This document shows, piece by piece, positions 1-9,337 of a stretch of 64,000 nucleotides of DNA. The translations under genes were made by a program, and so were the position numbers. How positions within the stretch are numbered: position 1 is the stretch's first letter; each line of letters starts with the position of its first letter. Below the pieces are notes generated by a model. That model was not told where the DNA came from. It saw nothing but the letters and a program-made list of their open reading frames with translations, and searched no databases. This stretch comes from Ruminococcaceae bacterium UBA3753 (lineage in GTDB: Bacteria > Bacillota > Clostridia > Oscillospirales > Acutalibacteraceae), in NCBI GenBank assembly GCA_002372375.1, contig DFGJ01000021.1:62001-126000 (forward strand). Direction: 5' to 3'.

Positions 1-263
1 AGTGTAGCAGCGTTTCTTCTAAAAGAACTGCCAAAACCACCCGCTACATTTTCAAGGTCCGCGTCTGCAGTTTGCCGACTCAAACTTTCCTGAGCCTTTT
101 CGAGTTCAACTAAAAATTCAGCAAACTCGCTACTAGTGTAGTCATTTATGTACTTTTTTACAAGGTCATATTTTTCGTCAAAGTTCGTTAGTCTGTAAAA
201 CTCATCAGAAAAGTTTTCATCTGTTGCCAACATCTCTGCTAGTCTTCGTGACTTTGAATCCAT
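1..263 (-). CDS. Double-glycine (Nif11-like) leader peptide gene, 3' end beyond window
   Basis: The reading frame runs leftward from ATG at 263 and is still open at base 1, so 87 residues are visible and the C-terminus lies outside the window. A strong Shine-Dalgarno (GTAAGGAGATT) precedes the ATG. The first ~70 residues are charged and helical with no signal peptide, and end in DADLENVAGG followed by FGSSFRRNAA. An acidic helical leader closing in V-A-G-G is the pattern cut by C39-peptidase ABC exporters of bacteriocin/RiPP-type peptides, and the length suits a Nif11-like leader. The core is mostly outside the window, so its chemistry is unknown. No exporter or modification gene is visible nearby. 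Two further peptides with the same motif occur at 7381-7640 and 46491-46649. Confidence 0.65.
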   Translation of the reverse strand, partial: MDSKSRRLAEMLATDENFSDEFYRLTNFDEKYDLVKKYINDYTSSEFAEFLVELEKAQESLSRQTADADLENVAGGFGSSFRRNAAT

Positions 264-419
264 AATTTCTAATCTCCTTACTTCAATATTTTATCATAAT
301 AAAATAAAAAACGCAAGTGTATAATTTATAAAACTATAAATTACTTATAAAAATATACCGTAAAGACACCGCTTTTGCGGCTTTTATTGGTCCTGATGTA
401 TACTAAACCATATAAAAGT

Positions 420-1151
420 TCATTTTTTTGATTCCAAAAACTTTTTGACTCCGTCAAAAATGCAATTCGCTATACTGTTTTGATATTCATCTGTTAATAA
501 TTTCTTTGACTCCTCCTCGTTAGATATAAATCCGCACTCCACTATGATGGCAGGTATATCGGCGTTTCTTAGTAGATATATATCTTTACCTGCTTTTTTG
601 TTTTCTCTTTTATTGTCTGGCTGTAAAGTTTTTATGACAGATTCTTTTACAAAATTTGCTAAAAGTTCGCTGTCTTTATTATTTGAAGAATAAAAAATCT
701 GCGTTCCGCTGTACTGGGGGTCAGTGAACTTATTTTGATGTATACTTATTAGAATATTTTTGTCACTAGAATTTGCTATATTGGCCCTGCTTTTTAGGTC
801 GTCTACTTTTTTTTGTCGTAAAGTTTTATTTTTTCCAGGTTCTTGTTTATATATCGCTTTATCTTCAGTCCTTGTCATAACCGCACTGAACCCTGATTTA
901 ATAAAAATATCATTTAGCTTTTTAGCTATTTTTAGATTAATGTCTTTCTCTAATATGTCATTGACTCCTACTGCTCCGCCATCTTCTCCACCGTGACCTG
1001 CATCTATTACTATAGTTTTATCGCCGAATTTTGCGACAGCATTTACTCTTTTTGACATATTGCAAAAAAAGTTACCTAGTAGCAATGCTGTAAGAAAAAA
1101 AAGAACTAAAGTTACAAAATAGAATAAATTATTTTTTAGTTTATTTATCAC
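420..1151 (-). CDS. cwlD: N-acetylmuramoyl-L-alanine amidase, CwlD type
   Basis: Zinc amidase of the Amidase_3 family, expected to cleave the bond between muramic acid and the stem peptide. CwlD enzymes do this in the spore cortex to make muramic-delta-lactam for germination. The 243-residue protein has one N-terminal membrane segment (about residues 9-28), then the catalytic set: His in IDAGHGGEDGG, Glu in DILEKDIN, His in SIHQN and Glu in IVECGFISN. The SIHQN form and the YSGTQIFYS stretch fit CwlD better than vegetative amidases. The start is GTG with only a weak GGAAAA ribosome site. The gene ends in TGA. It stands alone, followed by noncoding DNA. Confidence 0.85.
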   Translation of the reverse strand: MINKLKNNLFYFVTLVLFFLTALLLGNFFCNMSKRVNAVAKFGDKTIVIDAGHGGEDGGAVGVNDILEKDINLKIAKKLNDIFIKSGFSAVMTRTEDKAIYKQEPGKNKTLRQKKVDDLKSRANIANSSDKNILISIHQNKFTDPQYSGTQIFYSSNNKDSELLANFVKESVIKTLQPDNKRENKKAGKDIYLLRNADIPAIIVECGFISNEEESKKLLTDEYQNSIANCIFDGVKKFLESKK

Positions 1152-1857
1152 AATAAAGTTTTCCGTAATCTAGTTGTATAGTTTTATATGTATGCCTTAA
1201 AATTAAAATATAGTACAAAAATAGCATTACAAAAATTAAGTGCTTAGGTTTAGATAATCGTGTAAAAAATATACAGTCTTTATGAATTATACTCAAATTA
1301 ATTAATTCCAATTTTACTTAAGTTCTTAAGAAATTTCGGGAATAGTTGAAGATGATTTCTAAAGTAAAATTTGTAAGGTAAAATACAAGTATATTTATAT
1401 AATATACTTAATGAAAAAAGTAAGCTATTATGTGATAGCATAGGATTTTTGAAAGAATACTTAAGAAATTGCAAATTTAAAAAGCTGTATTTGTAGTTTT
1501 AGGTCAACTGGTGTTAGTTTTAAAAAGCATGATTAGAGATTGAGGATAGGTGGAAAATTAATTAAAAATAAGAAAATTTGAAATTTTTCCGAAATAGGAC
1601 TAAAAAAATAATGGAGCAAGGCTCGTACAGATAAGAAAATTAAATATTTAAAACCATGGAAAAACGTCGTCTTACTTGGAAGTTTACTTGCAAGTATAAT
1701 GGGATTAAACTTTTTTACAATTTACTTCATGCAATCATATAGAGACTTATTTTTATTGCATTAAAAATTACTAATATATAGAATCTTGATTAGTAAAAAC
1801 GCTTTGTAGTATAAAATATTGAGCTGCAAGTTTTTAGGTGGAGTAACATCGTTAAGT
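1152..1857. other. Noncoding gap between cwlD and rbfA
   Basis: About 700 bases of AT-rich DNA with no supported ORF, RNA or repeat. In most Firmicutes infB lies directly upstream of rbfA; no infB remnant is recognisable here. Confidence 0.5.
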
Positions 1858-2211
1858 ATGTTTGAGTATAAAAAGATAAGGGCACAAGAGGATCTGAAAG
1901 CTCAAATTGCCCTTGCTATAAGGAAAGTTAAAGATTCACGGGTCAGAGACTCACTTGTAAATATAGTAAAATTAGAGTGCTCAAATAAGCTCGCTTCGAT
2001 TAGGGTCTATGTAAGTACTGTACTAGGACTGAAAATAGCCAGAAGAGCAGCTGAGGGTCTAAATTCAGCAACTGGATTTATAAAGCAAGAGCTAGGCAAA
2101 AATTTGAGAATGAGATATATGCCCTGTATTACCTTTATAGCTACAGATTCAATTGAGTATGGAACAAAAATTTCTAAAAAAATAAGTGAACTTAGAGGAG
2201 TTACCGGCTGA
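1858..2211 (+). CDS. rbfA: Ribosome-binding factor A
   Basis: Small KH-fold protein that assists late 16S rRNA 5'-end maturation of the 30S subunit. From ATG 1858 it is 117 residues, the usual size, with the typical N-terminal helix (EDLKAQIALAIRKVKDSRV) and the family's middle strand (LASIRVYVSTV) and C-terminal DSIEYGTKISKKI helix. An upstream TTG at 1819 would add 13 residues unlike the family, so ATG 1858 is preferred although its nearest GGAG lies 14 bases away. The TGA stop at 2209-2211 abuts the ATG of nrnA, the conserved rbfA-nrnA order and probably translational coupling. infB and truB, the usual outer neighbours, are absent. Confidence 0.85.
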   Translation: MFEYKKIRAQEDLKAQIALAIRKVKDSRVRDSLVNIVKLECSNKLASIRVYVSTVLGLKIARRAAEGLNSATGFIKQELGKNLRMRYMPCITFIATDSIEYGTKISKKISELRGVTG

Positions 2212-3171
2212 ATGGATGCGTCTTTAGGACAGATATCAACCCTTTTAAAGGAAAACGATAATTTTTATATCTTAACTCATCAGTATCCGGATGGAGATAC
2301 TTTGGGCTCCGGGTTTGCTCTTTGTCGTGCACTGCAAAAAATTGGGAAAAAGTCAAAAGTAATTAACAATTCTGCTATACCAAGTAAATACACTTTCTTA
2401 AGGGATGGGGTAAGGGAGGAAGGGTTTAAACCAGGTTTCGTTATATCGGTAGATGTGGCTGATGAGTCCTTGCTTGGACCAAATTTAAAAGAGTATGTCG
2501 GCAAAGTTGATGTTTGTATAGATCACCACAAGATAAACAAGGATTTTGCTAAATACAAATATGTAGACTGCACAGCTGCTGCGACAACACAGATAATATA
2601 CGATCTTTTGCAAAAGATGGAACTAAAGATAGACAAGTTAATTGCAAACAGTATATACACTGGTTTAGCGACCGACACTGGATGTTTTAAATATCAAAAT
2701 ACTACGTCTAGGACCCATATAATAGCCGCTAGAATGTTGGATCTTGGAGCAGATTTTGCAGCAATAAATAAAACAATGTTTGATCTTAAAACTAAAAAAC
2801 AATTTATAGCGGAGCGCTATATTGCCGATTCTATGGATTTTTACTTAGAAGGTAAGTTGGCAATAATTTACGTCACGCTCGATATACTCGAAAAGTCAGG
2901 TGTAGACGACTCTGTAATTGACGGGATAGCCGGTATGCCAAAGCAAATAGCGGGTGTACTAATAGGTGCAACTTTTAGACAAAAAAAGGAAGAAGAGTTT
3001 AAGATTTCCGTCAGAACAGAGCCAGGTGTAGACGCTTCTCTTTTGTGTAGGCACTTTGGCGGTGGAGGACACGCTAGTGCTGCTGGTTGTGTTTTAAAAG
3101 GCAGTTTAGAAAAAGTGAAGATGTCGTTTGTTGATTATGTAAAAGAATTTCTTACTAAGCTAAATCTTTGA
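2212..3171 (+). CDS. nrnA: Bifunctional oligoribonuclease / PAP phosphatase NrnA
   Basis: DHH/DHHA1 phosphoesterase that degrades nanoRNAs and dephosphorylates 3'-phosphoadenosine 5'-phosphate. The 319-residue length is normal. Metal-binding motifs are visible in order: LTHQYPDGDTLGS (about 20-32), SVDVAD, CIDHH (about 102-106) and TGLATDTGCF. The C-terminal substrate-binding GGGGHASAAGC motif (about 282-292) is intact. It starts directly after the rbfA stop. It ends in TGA and is followed by over 500 bases without a gene; truB, its common downstream partner, is not there. Confidence 0.9.
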   Translation: MDASLGQISTLLKENDNFYILTHQYPDGDTLGSGFALCRALQKIGKKSKVINNSAIPSKYTFLRDGVREEGFKPGFVISVDVADESLLGPNLKEYVGKVDVCIDHHKINKDFAKYKYVDCTAAATTQIIYDLLQKMELKIDKLIANSIYTGLATDTGCFKYQNTTSRTHIIAARMLDLGADFAAINKTMFDLKTKKQFIAERYIADSMDFYLEGKLAIIYVTLDILEKSGVDDSVIDGIAGMPKQIAGVLIGATFRQKKEEEFKISVRTEPGVDASLLCRHFGGGGHASAAGCVLKGSLEKVKMSFVDYVKEFLTKLNL

Positions 3172-3740
3172 TATATTTTTATGAGTGTAGTCAACTTATT
3201 GAATGTTTCATGTCTTTTTAGCTTTTGTAACAAAGTACTTGAGTTTTTAAATGTGATAGTCTCCAAATTTTTAATGTTGTTGTTTTATGTCCGTTTATAA
3301 GAAGCTAGTGCTAAGAAGGTTTTGAGATTTGAAAGTTTTTAACAAATTGTATGTAAAGTTGAGGGTATGTATTTAGTTAGTTTAAAATAACAGGTAAACT
3401 AAGAATATTTAAGTAGATGTTTGGAACAACTGCCCTGATATGGCATATTTTTTAATTAGATATTTTCGCTTCAAATATAAGATGATTTGATAACTGTGTA
3501 CGTAGTTCTTGTAATTTTGTTTTTTGTGCGTTTAAGGTAAGAACTGTTTTTGAATGTTTTTTCTCTGTAAACATTCCGCGATTTTATCTTATAGCTTTTT
3601 GCCTCGTCAGTTGTTTTCTGATATTATAAAAAGTAAATAGTTTTGTGCTATTTAATAGTAATTTTTTTAGCAAATAGCTGTAAATAGTGCTCGGCCTTTG
3701 TGTAGTTCTAAGTACAAAAACTGATTTTAAAGGTGATGAA
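3172..3740. other. Noncoding gap
   Basis: AT-rich, T-rich on the plus strand, no supported ORF, RNA gene or repeat. The GTG at 3687 extends the next gene in frame but has no ribosome site. Confidence 0.4.
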
Positions 3741-4724
3741 GTGGGTTTTTTGTCATTTAATGAAAAATATTATAATCAAAGATTAAACGAACTCGAAAAT
3801 AAAGCGCTCACTTCTAGTGACATTTATGAAACAAAGCAGCTTTTGAAAGTCCTTGAAGATCTTTACGATGAAGGCTACACAAATTTAAATAATCATATGG
3901 AAAATAAATTTTCCTGTTTAACAAGGTTACGCAACCTTCTAAAAAGGTTTGGAACTTCACCTTTCCCTATTATTCGAAGAGAGATTCCGCAAATTAATTA
4001 CTCAGCAAAAAGCTATGCACTCGATAGCGTAATAGATAAGCTTATTGCGAGTGCCAAAAAAATTGATGCCAGTTCCATAAATTCCTTTTTGGTTAGTATT
4101 TACCAATACAGTGAGTGGATTGGATACGAAGAAGGAACAGCATATATTTTCCTTCTAAGGGATACTTTGTTACCCTATATATTTTTCAGGAATAAAAACA
4201 GAAGAAGTATTCATGCGTGGCTGATCAATCGTAACTTTCTTAAAGACATAACAAGAATCAACGAAATAGACGACAACTTTAGACTGCCCATCTATGAAGC
4301 ACTGGAGTCAGGAAAGGTATCGTTTGATACTTTTTGTAGCTTTTGCAGGGTCAGGACTCTATCTACCTTAAATACACACAAGAAATTGAAAGATGTGCTT
4401 GCCAATTTATTGAACTCAATAAGTGAAGAACGAATCGTTGTTGTTGAATCAGGATACGCTGGCACAATTCCTATTACTCTGAAAGCCCTGGATAATAGGG
4501 TCGATTTTAGGATGTACACAACTGCACCTTTCCTTTATGAAACTTACAAAGACCGAATTTTTTGTCAAAAATACGAAGATGTCCGAAAGTTTGAAACACT
4601 TATTTCGCAGGATGTACTACTAAAATATTCTTCGTATATTAACGGCAAATTTTATGTCAACATAACAAATAATGATGCCGTCTTCAACGAATCTTTAAAA
4701 GAAATAAAGTTATTTTTAAGCTGA
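3741..4724 (+). CDS. Hypothetical protein, family not recognised
   Basis: An open frame of 327 residues from GTG 3741, which has AAAGGTG about six bases upstream; an in-frame GTG at 3687 would add 18 residues without a ribosome site. The protein is soluble, helical and rich in Lys, Asn and Asp, with no signal peptide or membrane helix. The N-terminal third looks helical (LNELENKALTSSDIYETKQ). The only suggestive motif is VVVESGYAGTIPITLKALD (about residues 236-254), which loosely resembles nucleotide- or phosphate-binding loops of phosphoribosyltransferase-like folds; I do not assign a function from it. Length, clean codon use and start signal argue for a real gene. It stands alone between two long gaps. 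Confidence 0.7.
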   Translation: MGFLSFNEKYYNQRLNELENKALTSSDIYETKQLLKVLEDLYDEGYTNLNNHMENKFSCLTRLRNLLKRFGTSPFPIIRREIPQINYSAKSYALDSVIDKLIASAKKIDASSINSFLVSIYQYSEWIGYEEGTAYIFLLRDTLLPYIFFRNKNRRSIHAWLINRNFLKDITRINEIDDNFRLPIYEALESGKVSFDTFCSFCRVRTLSTLNTHKKLKDVLANLLNSISEERIVVVESGYAGTIPITLKALDNRVDFRMYTTAPFLYETYKDRIFCQKYEDVRKFETLISQDVLLKYSSYINGKFYVNITNNDAVFNESLKEIKLFLS

Positions 4725-5400
4725 AAGATTGAAATTTCGCCATTTCCTAAGTCAGATTTTCTTTATTAAAAATGAGCACTTTTTTAACTAATGTTGAAAA
4801 TAAGTCTTACTGTAGAGCAATTTTAATGGTGTTTGCTAAAACAAACACGAAAGCAAAGGGGCTAAACTATAGTAGAGACCGGTTGTTTAAACTACTCTGT
4901 GTGTTTATGTTTCTTATTTTTTCGATTATACTCAGAATGTCATAGTAGGGTGAACAACGAATTATAAGATATTTCGATAGTAATACATACTATTATTGTG
5001 TAATACAACAAGCCAACCAGACGGAGTTAAAATCTAAGAAAAAACTGTTATTTAGGACAAGTGCATTGCTTTACCAACGAAAAACACTACTTTCCTAAAA
5101 TAGATAGAATGATCCCAGTGTAATTTATTCGCTAAAAGTCTTTAATATTCTAGTTTCCAATGTCTTCTACGATATAAAAAAACTATAACAAACGATTTTA
5201 GTACAAAAGCTCTCTAGTTATTTGGCAATAATGTTCTAAGATGTACGTTTTCGTTATTTTTATTTTTATATTTCACCTTTTTAGACATTTATTAGTTATT
5301 TTTTATGATATTATCTCATATTAAGCTTACAAAATTTATATAAATTTATTTGCAATTTAATTCTCATTGCTTGGTCCAGCCATATAAAGTTTTTTAGATG
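4725..5400. other. Noncoding gap
   Basis: About 680 AT-rich bases between two convergent genes. No ORF, hairpin with T-run, tRNA or repeat could be supported. Confidence 0.4.
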
Positions 5401-6087
5401 TTAATTCTTTTTAAATTTTCTACGCAAAATAGTGACAGCTTTCTTTTCTATGCGGGAAACATACGACCTGGATATGTCTAGCTTCTTTGCGATCTCACGT
5501 TGAGTGTACACTTTTTCACCATTTAGTCCGTATCTTAAATTTATTATTGTCTGCTCTCTTGGTGTTAAATTTTCTTTTATATAGCCGTTTAATTTCTCTG
5601 CTTTAATTTTTATATCTATGTTGTCTGTAATGTCTTCATTAGTAGACATTATGTCCATTAGAATTAAAGTATTGCCATTTTTATCAGTATCTATAGGCTC
5701 ATTTATAGAAACATCTTTTTCGCTTTTCTTGCTATTTCTGAAAAACATCAAAACTTCATTTTCTATGCATCGTGCTGCATAACTCGATAGTCTTATTCCC
5801 TTCTCTAAGTTAAAAGTGTCAATAGCTTTTATTAACCCTATTGTGCCAACCGATACAATGTCATCTTGGCTACTGTATGTAAAATAGTATTTTTTTGCTA
5901 TGTGTGCTACCAATCTTAAATTGTGTTCTATAAGTTTATGACGCGCTGCGCTGTCGCCCGATTTCATTCTAATTAAGCAATTTTTTTCATCTTTAGCCGA
6001 AAGTGGCTGCGGAAACGCATTCGGACCATTTACATGCAATATGAAAAAAATCACATCTTTTAGTATAGAGCATAAAAAGCTTATCAT
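5401..6087 (-). CDS. sigK: RNA polymerase sporulation sigma factor SigK
   Basis: Late mother-cell sporulation sigma factor. The 228-residue product starts with a hydrophobic pro-sequence (residues 1-18) followed by NAFPQPLSAKDE, the hallmark junction of pro-sigma-K. Region 2 has RLVAHIAKKY and GTIGLIKAIDTF; region 4.2 ends in a helix-turn-helix with SRSYVSRIEKKA. The pro-sequence implies membrane tethering and processing by an SpoIVFB-type protease, known for the family. The gene is contiguous, so no skin-type intervening element splits it. The ATG has AGGTG five bases upstream. It is monocistronic, with long gaps on both sides. Confidence 0.92.
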   Translation of the reverse strand: MISFLCSILKDVIFFILHVNGPNAFPQPLSAKDEKNCLIRMKSGDSAARHKLIEHNLRLVAHIAKKYYFTYSSQDDIVSVGTIGLIKAIDTFNLEKGIRLSSYAARCIENEVLMFFRNSKKSEKDVSINEPIDTDKNGNTLILMDIMSTNEDITDNIDIKIKAEKLNGYIKENLTPREQTIINLRYGLNGEKVYTQREIAKKLDISRSYVSRIEKKAVTILRRKFKKN

Positions 6088-6578
6088 ATAGCACCTGTCG
6101 TCCTTTTTTTACATTGTATGAGAGTTAGAGGAACATGTTACATTTTAACTTTTTATGCAATTCGGATATTTACCTTAAGCATCAACAAATATTTAACACA
6201 AATATGTAAAATATTTATCAAAAACTTTCTGTTGATTACAAGTATTGGCAAACGTTTTTCGTCCTGCAAGACATTTATGTTGTTGCAATGTTAAAAAATA
6301 TACAAATAGTTTTATTTGTGTGATGAAAATATGACACAGCATTCAACCAAGTAGGATTAGAGCTGGAAAGAAGTTTCAGAAACAAAAATTAAAAAATAGT
6401 CAAAACTTAAAAAATGGCTGTAAATTATTTAAGTTAGCGCAACATAATTTGTTAAACAAGGATAAAACTTTTTGCAGTTATCTAGATTTTTGGCACTCCA
6501 ATGTGATGGTAACAAAAATCAAATTCGCACAAAGAAGCACGAAACTGATCTAAAGAATTATCAAATACAATTCTAACA
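6088..6578. other. Noncoding gap
   Basis: About 490 AT-rich bases between sigK and a decayed gene. No supported feature. Confidence 0.4.
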
Positions 6579-7019
6579 CTAGGGCTCCGTATCAAAAGAT
6601 ACATTCCGCACTAAAAGGCTTGGCTGCTCTAAACGTTTATTATTTAAATCAACATGGTCTATTTTTTCTCCAGCACTACCTTCACAAAGACTGTCTCCTA
6701 GCCTTTCGTCTTTAATTTTAAAACCATTTTTCGCACTAGTCAACGTAATAGTAGTTGGAAGAATATCATTTAAAACTTTAAGTGATTTGTCACAAAAATC
6801 TAAGAAATTCATATCTTCTTCTGAATATCACAATCTAATTAGTTCCATCTCGGAATCTGGTGAAACTTCGATCTTATTATCGTTTATATACGTAATTTTA
6901 TTGAGAATTGATTCTAGCAACACTTTCAGAGTGATAGTATTAGTGTTCAATGCAATTTGCCGAAAAAACTGCTCGGGAGTTAGAGCTTTACACTGATCTA
7001 TCTTGAAAACGGAAATGTT
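6579..7019 (-). pseudogene. Decayed gene of unknown function with in-frame TGA
   Basis: On the minus strand one frame is open from 7019 to the stop at 6579 apart from a single TGA at 6828-6830. Residues before it (for example DQCKALTPEQFF and KVLLESILNKI) and after it (NFLDFCDKSLKVLN) have the amphipathic, charged composition of real protein, and the frame is continuous across the TGA. No good start codon or ribosome site lies upstream; a TAG at 7020-7022 closes the frame. I read this as the remnant of a longer gene that lost its 5' end and gained a nonsense codon (TGG or CGA to TGA). Family not recognised. Confidence 0.4.
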
Positions 7020-7346
7020 CTAATTAACAATCACACCGTATATCAAGGTGATGGCTCCAAATATCTACATTAAATCCCTGGACTTTGGGACTTCTTGCCT
7101 TCCTTGATTATTTACATTTTGTTACTTAGGACTTTGCTCTTGCACCTCACTGTCCTTCCTAGTTTCAAGGAGGAAAGAATACTTTAGATATATCGTTTTA
7201 TTTGTTTAGCAAATTTAAAAGTCTTGCAGTTTACTTGAAAAATCAGGAAAAACACCTTGCATTTTTGTTGCGAAGAAAGTTATAAAGCTTGCTTGTACTC
7301 ATAAAAAATATGATAGATCGGATCTTTTGTTTTTAAATTGAGTTAG
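7020..7346. other. Noncoding gap
   Basis: About 330 bases without a supported gene; it may hold more of the decayed upstream part of the adjacent pseudogene, but no frame stays open long enough to say so. Confidence 0.35.
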
Positions 7347-7372
7347 AAAAAAGAGCGGACGAGTGCCCGCCC
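7347..7372 (-). terminator. Rho-independent terminator of the peptide gene
   Basis: On the minus strand GGGCGG (7367-7372) can pair with CCGCTC (7353-7358) around an 8-base loop, with one G-U pair, and is followed by six T (7347-7352). It lies 8 bases past the stop of the small frame ending at 7381, so it marks the end of that transcript. Confidence 0.75.
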
Positions 7373-7380
7373 TTTTACAA

Positions 7381-7640
7381 CTACTTTTTCTTTTTTTTAA
7401 TAAATTGTGCCTCCTTGAGACCTATCTGGAGTCCTTGCTCCAGACCAAGTCGATAAAATTTATTCTTAGCTCTGTGATAAATACCGTCAGTCATCATAGC
7501 TTCAGACTCATTAAGTCCCCCTGCTATCTCATCCCCTGAATCATCATCATAAACTTTCCAGGTGCCATCCCCCATTTGCACCATTTTCCCCCGACAGCAT
7601 TACTTAAATCAGCTTCTGATATGCTATTAGTTAACACCAT
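7381..7640 (-). pseudogene. Double-glycine leader peptide gene, frameshifted at a G5A4 run
   Basis: A good ribosome site (GAGGTG) precedes ATG 7640, whose frame reads a short leader ending SEADLSNAVGGK and then stops at 7524 (38 residues). A second frame, open from 7584 to 7381 (67 residues, starting MVQMGDGTWKVYDDD), takes over exactly where the first passes a GGGGGAAAA run. One extra base in that run would join them into a protein of about 86 residues: a leader closing in A-V-G-G, then an acidic core and a lysine-rich tail. The terminator just downstream shows a defined transcription unit. Either a decayed bacteriocin-like peptide, a slippage- or phase-variable one, or a sequencing error; the 38-residue product alone could also be real. 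Confidence 0.5.
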
Positions 7641-7994
7641 AACCACACACCTCAAAAAATAATTTTCTTCAGTCTTAGACTTAAGATGTTTAAATTGCAA
7701 ATTATTTCAAGTAAAATGTTAATACTTTTATTTTTAAAAAACAAAATCATAAAAAGTCCCATACTTTAACTATTTAGCTAGCAAATAATACTTATATGTC
7801 ATTAACAATCATCCTGTATCTTTATTAAAATAAAAATTGTAGTTTTTAAAATAAATACTAAATAAATATGTCTAACTTGATATTTTAAGGCCTTACAAAA
7901 AATTAAAGACAGAAATTTTCATCATACTGTTGTACAAATTTTAAATTAGAAATTAGCACAACTTTTATTTGTGAATTGGCGAATTTTTAATTTT
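7641..7994. other. Noncoding gap
   Basis: About 350 very AT-rich bases; presumably holds the promoter of the small peptide gene, but no confident -35/-10 pair was picked. Confidence 0.35.
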
Positions 7995-8375
7995 TTAAAG
8001 TATATTTTCTAAGTAAGGCTCCTCCGTTTCTTCTAAACCTTTTATTCTAACCAGAATACTTTTACAAATAGCCAGACTTTGTGAAAATTCGTTGCTCGCC
8101 AAATTGGACTTGAGTTCAGCAAAACTTACATCTATTTCTTCTAAATGACTGTGATCTATAAACCATTTTAATATTTTTTCACTTTTTTCCCACTTATTAT
8201 TGGCAGTATTTATTTCTCTATAGGCAAAGTCTGTTTTTTCTTCAGCTAAAAATTCTAATGCAGAGTCCAAATTTTTTGTAATTTCACTAGTTGTGTTTTT
8301 TAAAAAGAATAAGCTTAGAATACACAAAAAAACAGTAACAGTGAAAATAACCACGGCACATACTGTACGGAACAA
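7995..8375 (-). CDS. DUF4363 family membrane-anchored protein
   Basis: A 126-residue protein with one N-terminal membrane helix (about residues 4-25) followed by a helical, Glu/Lys-rich extracytoplasmic domain with the NNKWEKSEKILKWFIDH stretch typical of DUF4363. It begins at TTG 8375, six bases after the DUF421 gene's stop; the GGAG serving it lies in the last codons of DUF421, so the two are probably translationally coupled. DUF421-DUF4363 pairs are common in spore-forming Clostridia; the function is unknown and a role in the sporulation envelope is only a guess from that distribution. Confidence 0.75.
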   Translation of the reverse strand: MFRTVCAVVIFTVTVFLCILSLFFLKNTTSEITKNLDSALEFLAEEKTDFAYREINTANNKWEKSEKILKWFIDHSHLEEIDVSFAELKSNLASNEFSQSLAICKSILVRIKGLEETEEPYLENIL

Positions 8376-8381
8376 ATCCTT

Positions 8382-9053
8382 TTACATCTCCTTTTTTATT
8401 ATGTTGAATTCTTTTTTTGCATTAGCTGTCATAATGAATATATCTTTAAGACACACTTTTTGTTGACATAATGTATCGTCTAGCCATTCTTCACTCAATT
8501 TACAGACTTTCATACTATCCTTGGCTATTACACCGTCCCTAACAACCACTAGCTCTATTCCGGAATCTTGAGTCTGTATTTTTAACATAGAAGCATCTGG
8601 CTGCTGTTTTTCCGCTTTTTTTATTACACTCAGATTTCCACTTGTCTCGATAATTGCATATTTTACATCCTGGATGCTAGCAACTTCTAATTGTCTTAGC
8701 TGTTCTTCAAGGTCTTCAATACTTATGCGAAGTTCTTTCATCTTTTTTTGGTCTAACTTGCCATCATTTATTAAAAATGCCGGGCTTCCACAAACAAATT
8801 TATGGAATTTAGCGCTTTTCAACATAATTAAGGATATTATAATCTCAAAGGACATAAGTATAGCAATAGGCACAAGACCGCTGAAGAGTGTAATATTACT
8901 ATTTTGCATCGGGATGGTTGCTATATTAGATATCAGTAAAGTTACAACCAGCTCAGACGTCTGCAATTCACTAATCTGTCGTTTACCCATCAACCTTAAG
9001 GCTATGGCTACAATAATATAGAGGATCAGAGTGCGAATGACAGAGACAGTCAT
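8382..9053 (-). CDS. DUF421 (YetF/YrbG-type) membrane protein
   Basis: The N-terminus has three membrane helices (about residues 1-80) containing LRLMGKRQISELQTSELVV, the diagnostic DUF421 motif, followed by a cytoplasmic domain with the FLINDGKLD stretch and a coiled helix (about 110-135). ATG 9053 matches the family start; an in-frame TTG at 9068 would add five residues. At 223 residues it is full length. It is the first gene of a two-gene operon with DUF4363. The biochemical function of the family is not established. Confidence 0.8.
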   Translation of the reverse strand: MTVSVIRTLILYIIVAIALRLMGKRQISELQTSELVVTLLISNIATIPMQNSNITLFSGLVPIAILMSFEIIISLIMLKSAKFHKFVCGSPAFLINDGKLDQKKMKELRISIEDLEEQLRQLEVASIQDVKYAIIETSGNLSVIKKAEKQQPDASMLKIQTQDSGIELVVVRDGVIAKDSMKVCKLSEEWLDDTLCQQKVCLKDIFIMTANAKKEFNIIKKEM

Positions 9054-9337
9054 AAAAAATATCACCAAATGTATTATTTCTTTAAAATCGATTTTTTATT
9101 CTCTATTTGCCTTGCTTTGTTTAGGTATCTATTCCATATATTCCTAACTGTCTTCTCGATTATCAATGTTTATTGTGAATCTAAATATTTAAAGGGTGTG
9201 ATTAAAATGAGAACCGATAATTATCTTTTTTCTTTCCTTTATCTAAGAAGCAACAGTAGTTTTGTGAGACTAAAAACATAAAAGTGAGTTATAATATGCC
9301 AGATTAAATTTGTTTTTGTGTTAAAAAGGACTTTGTT

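Noticed and set aside
369..388. CCGC-TTTT-GCGG hairpin downstream of cwlD as terminator
   Set aside because: No adequate T-run on the cwlD strand; on the plus strand there is no gene for it to serve.
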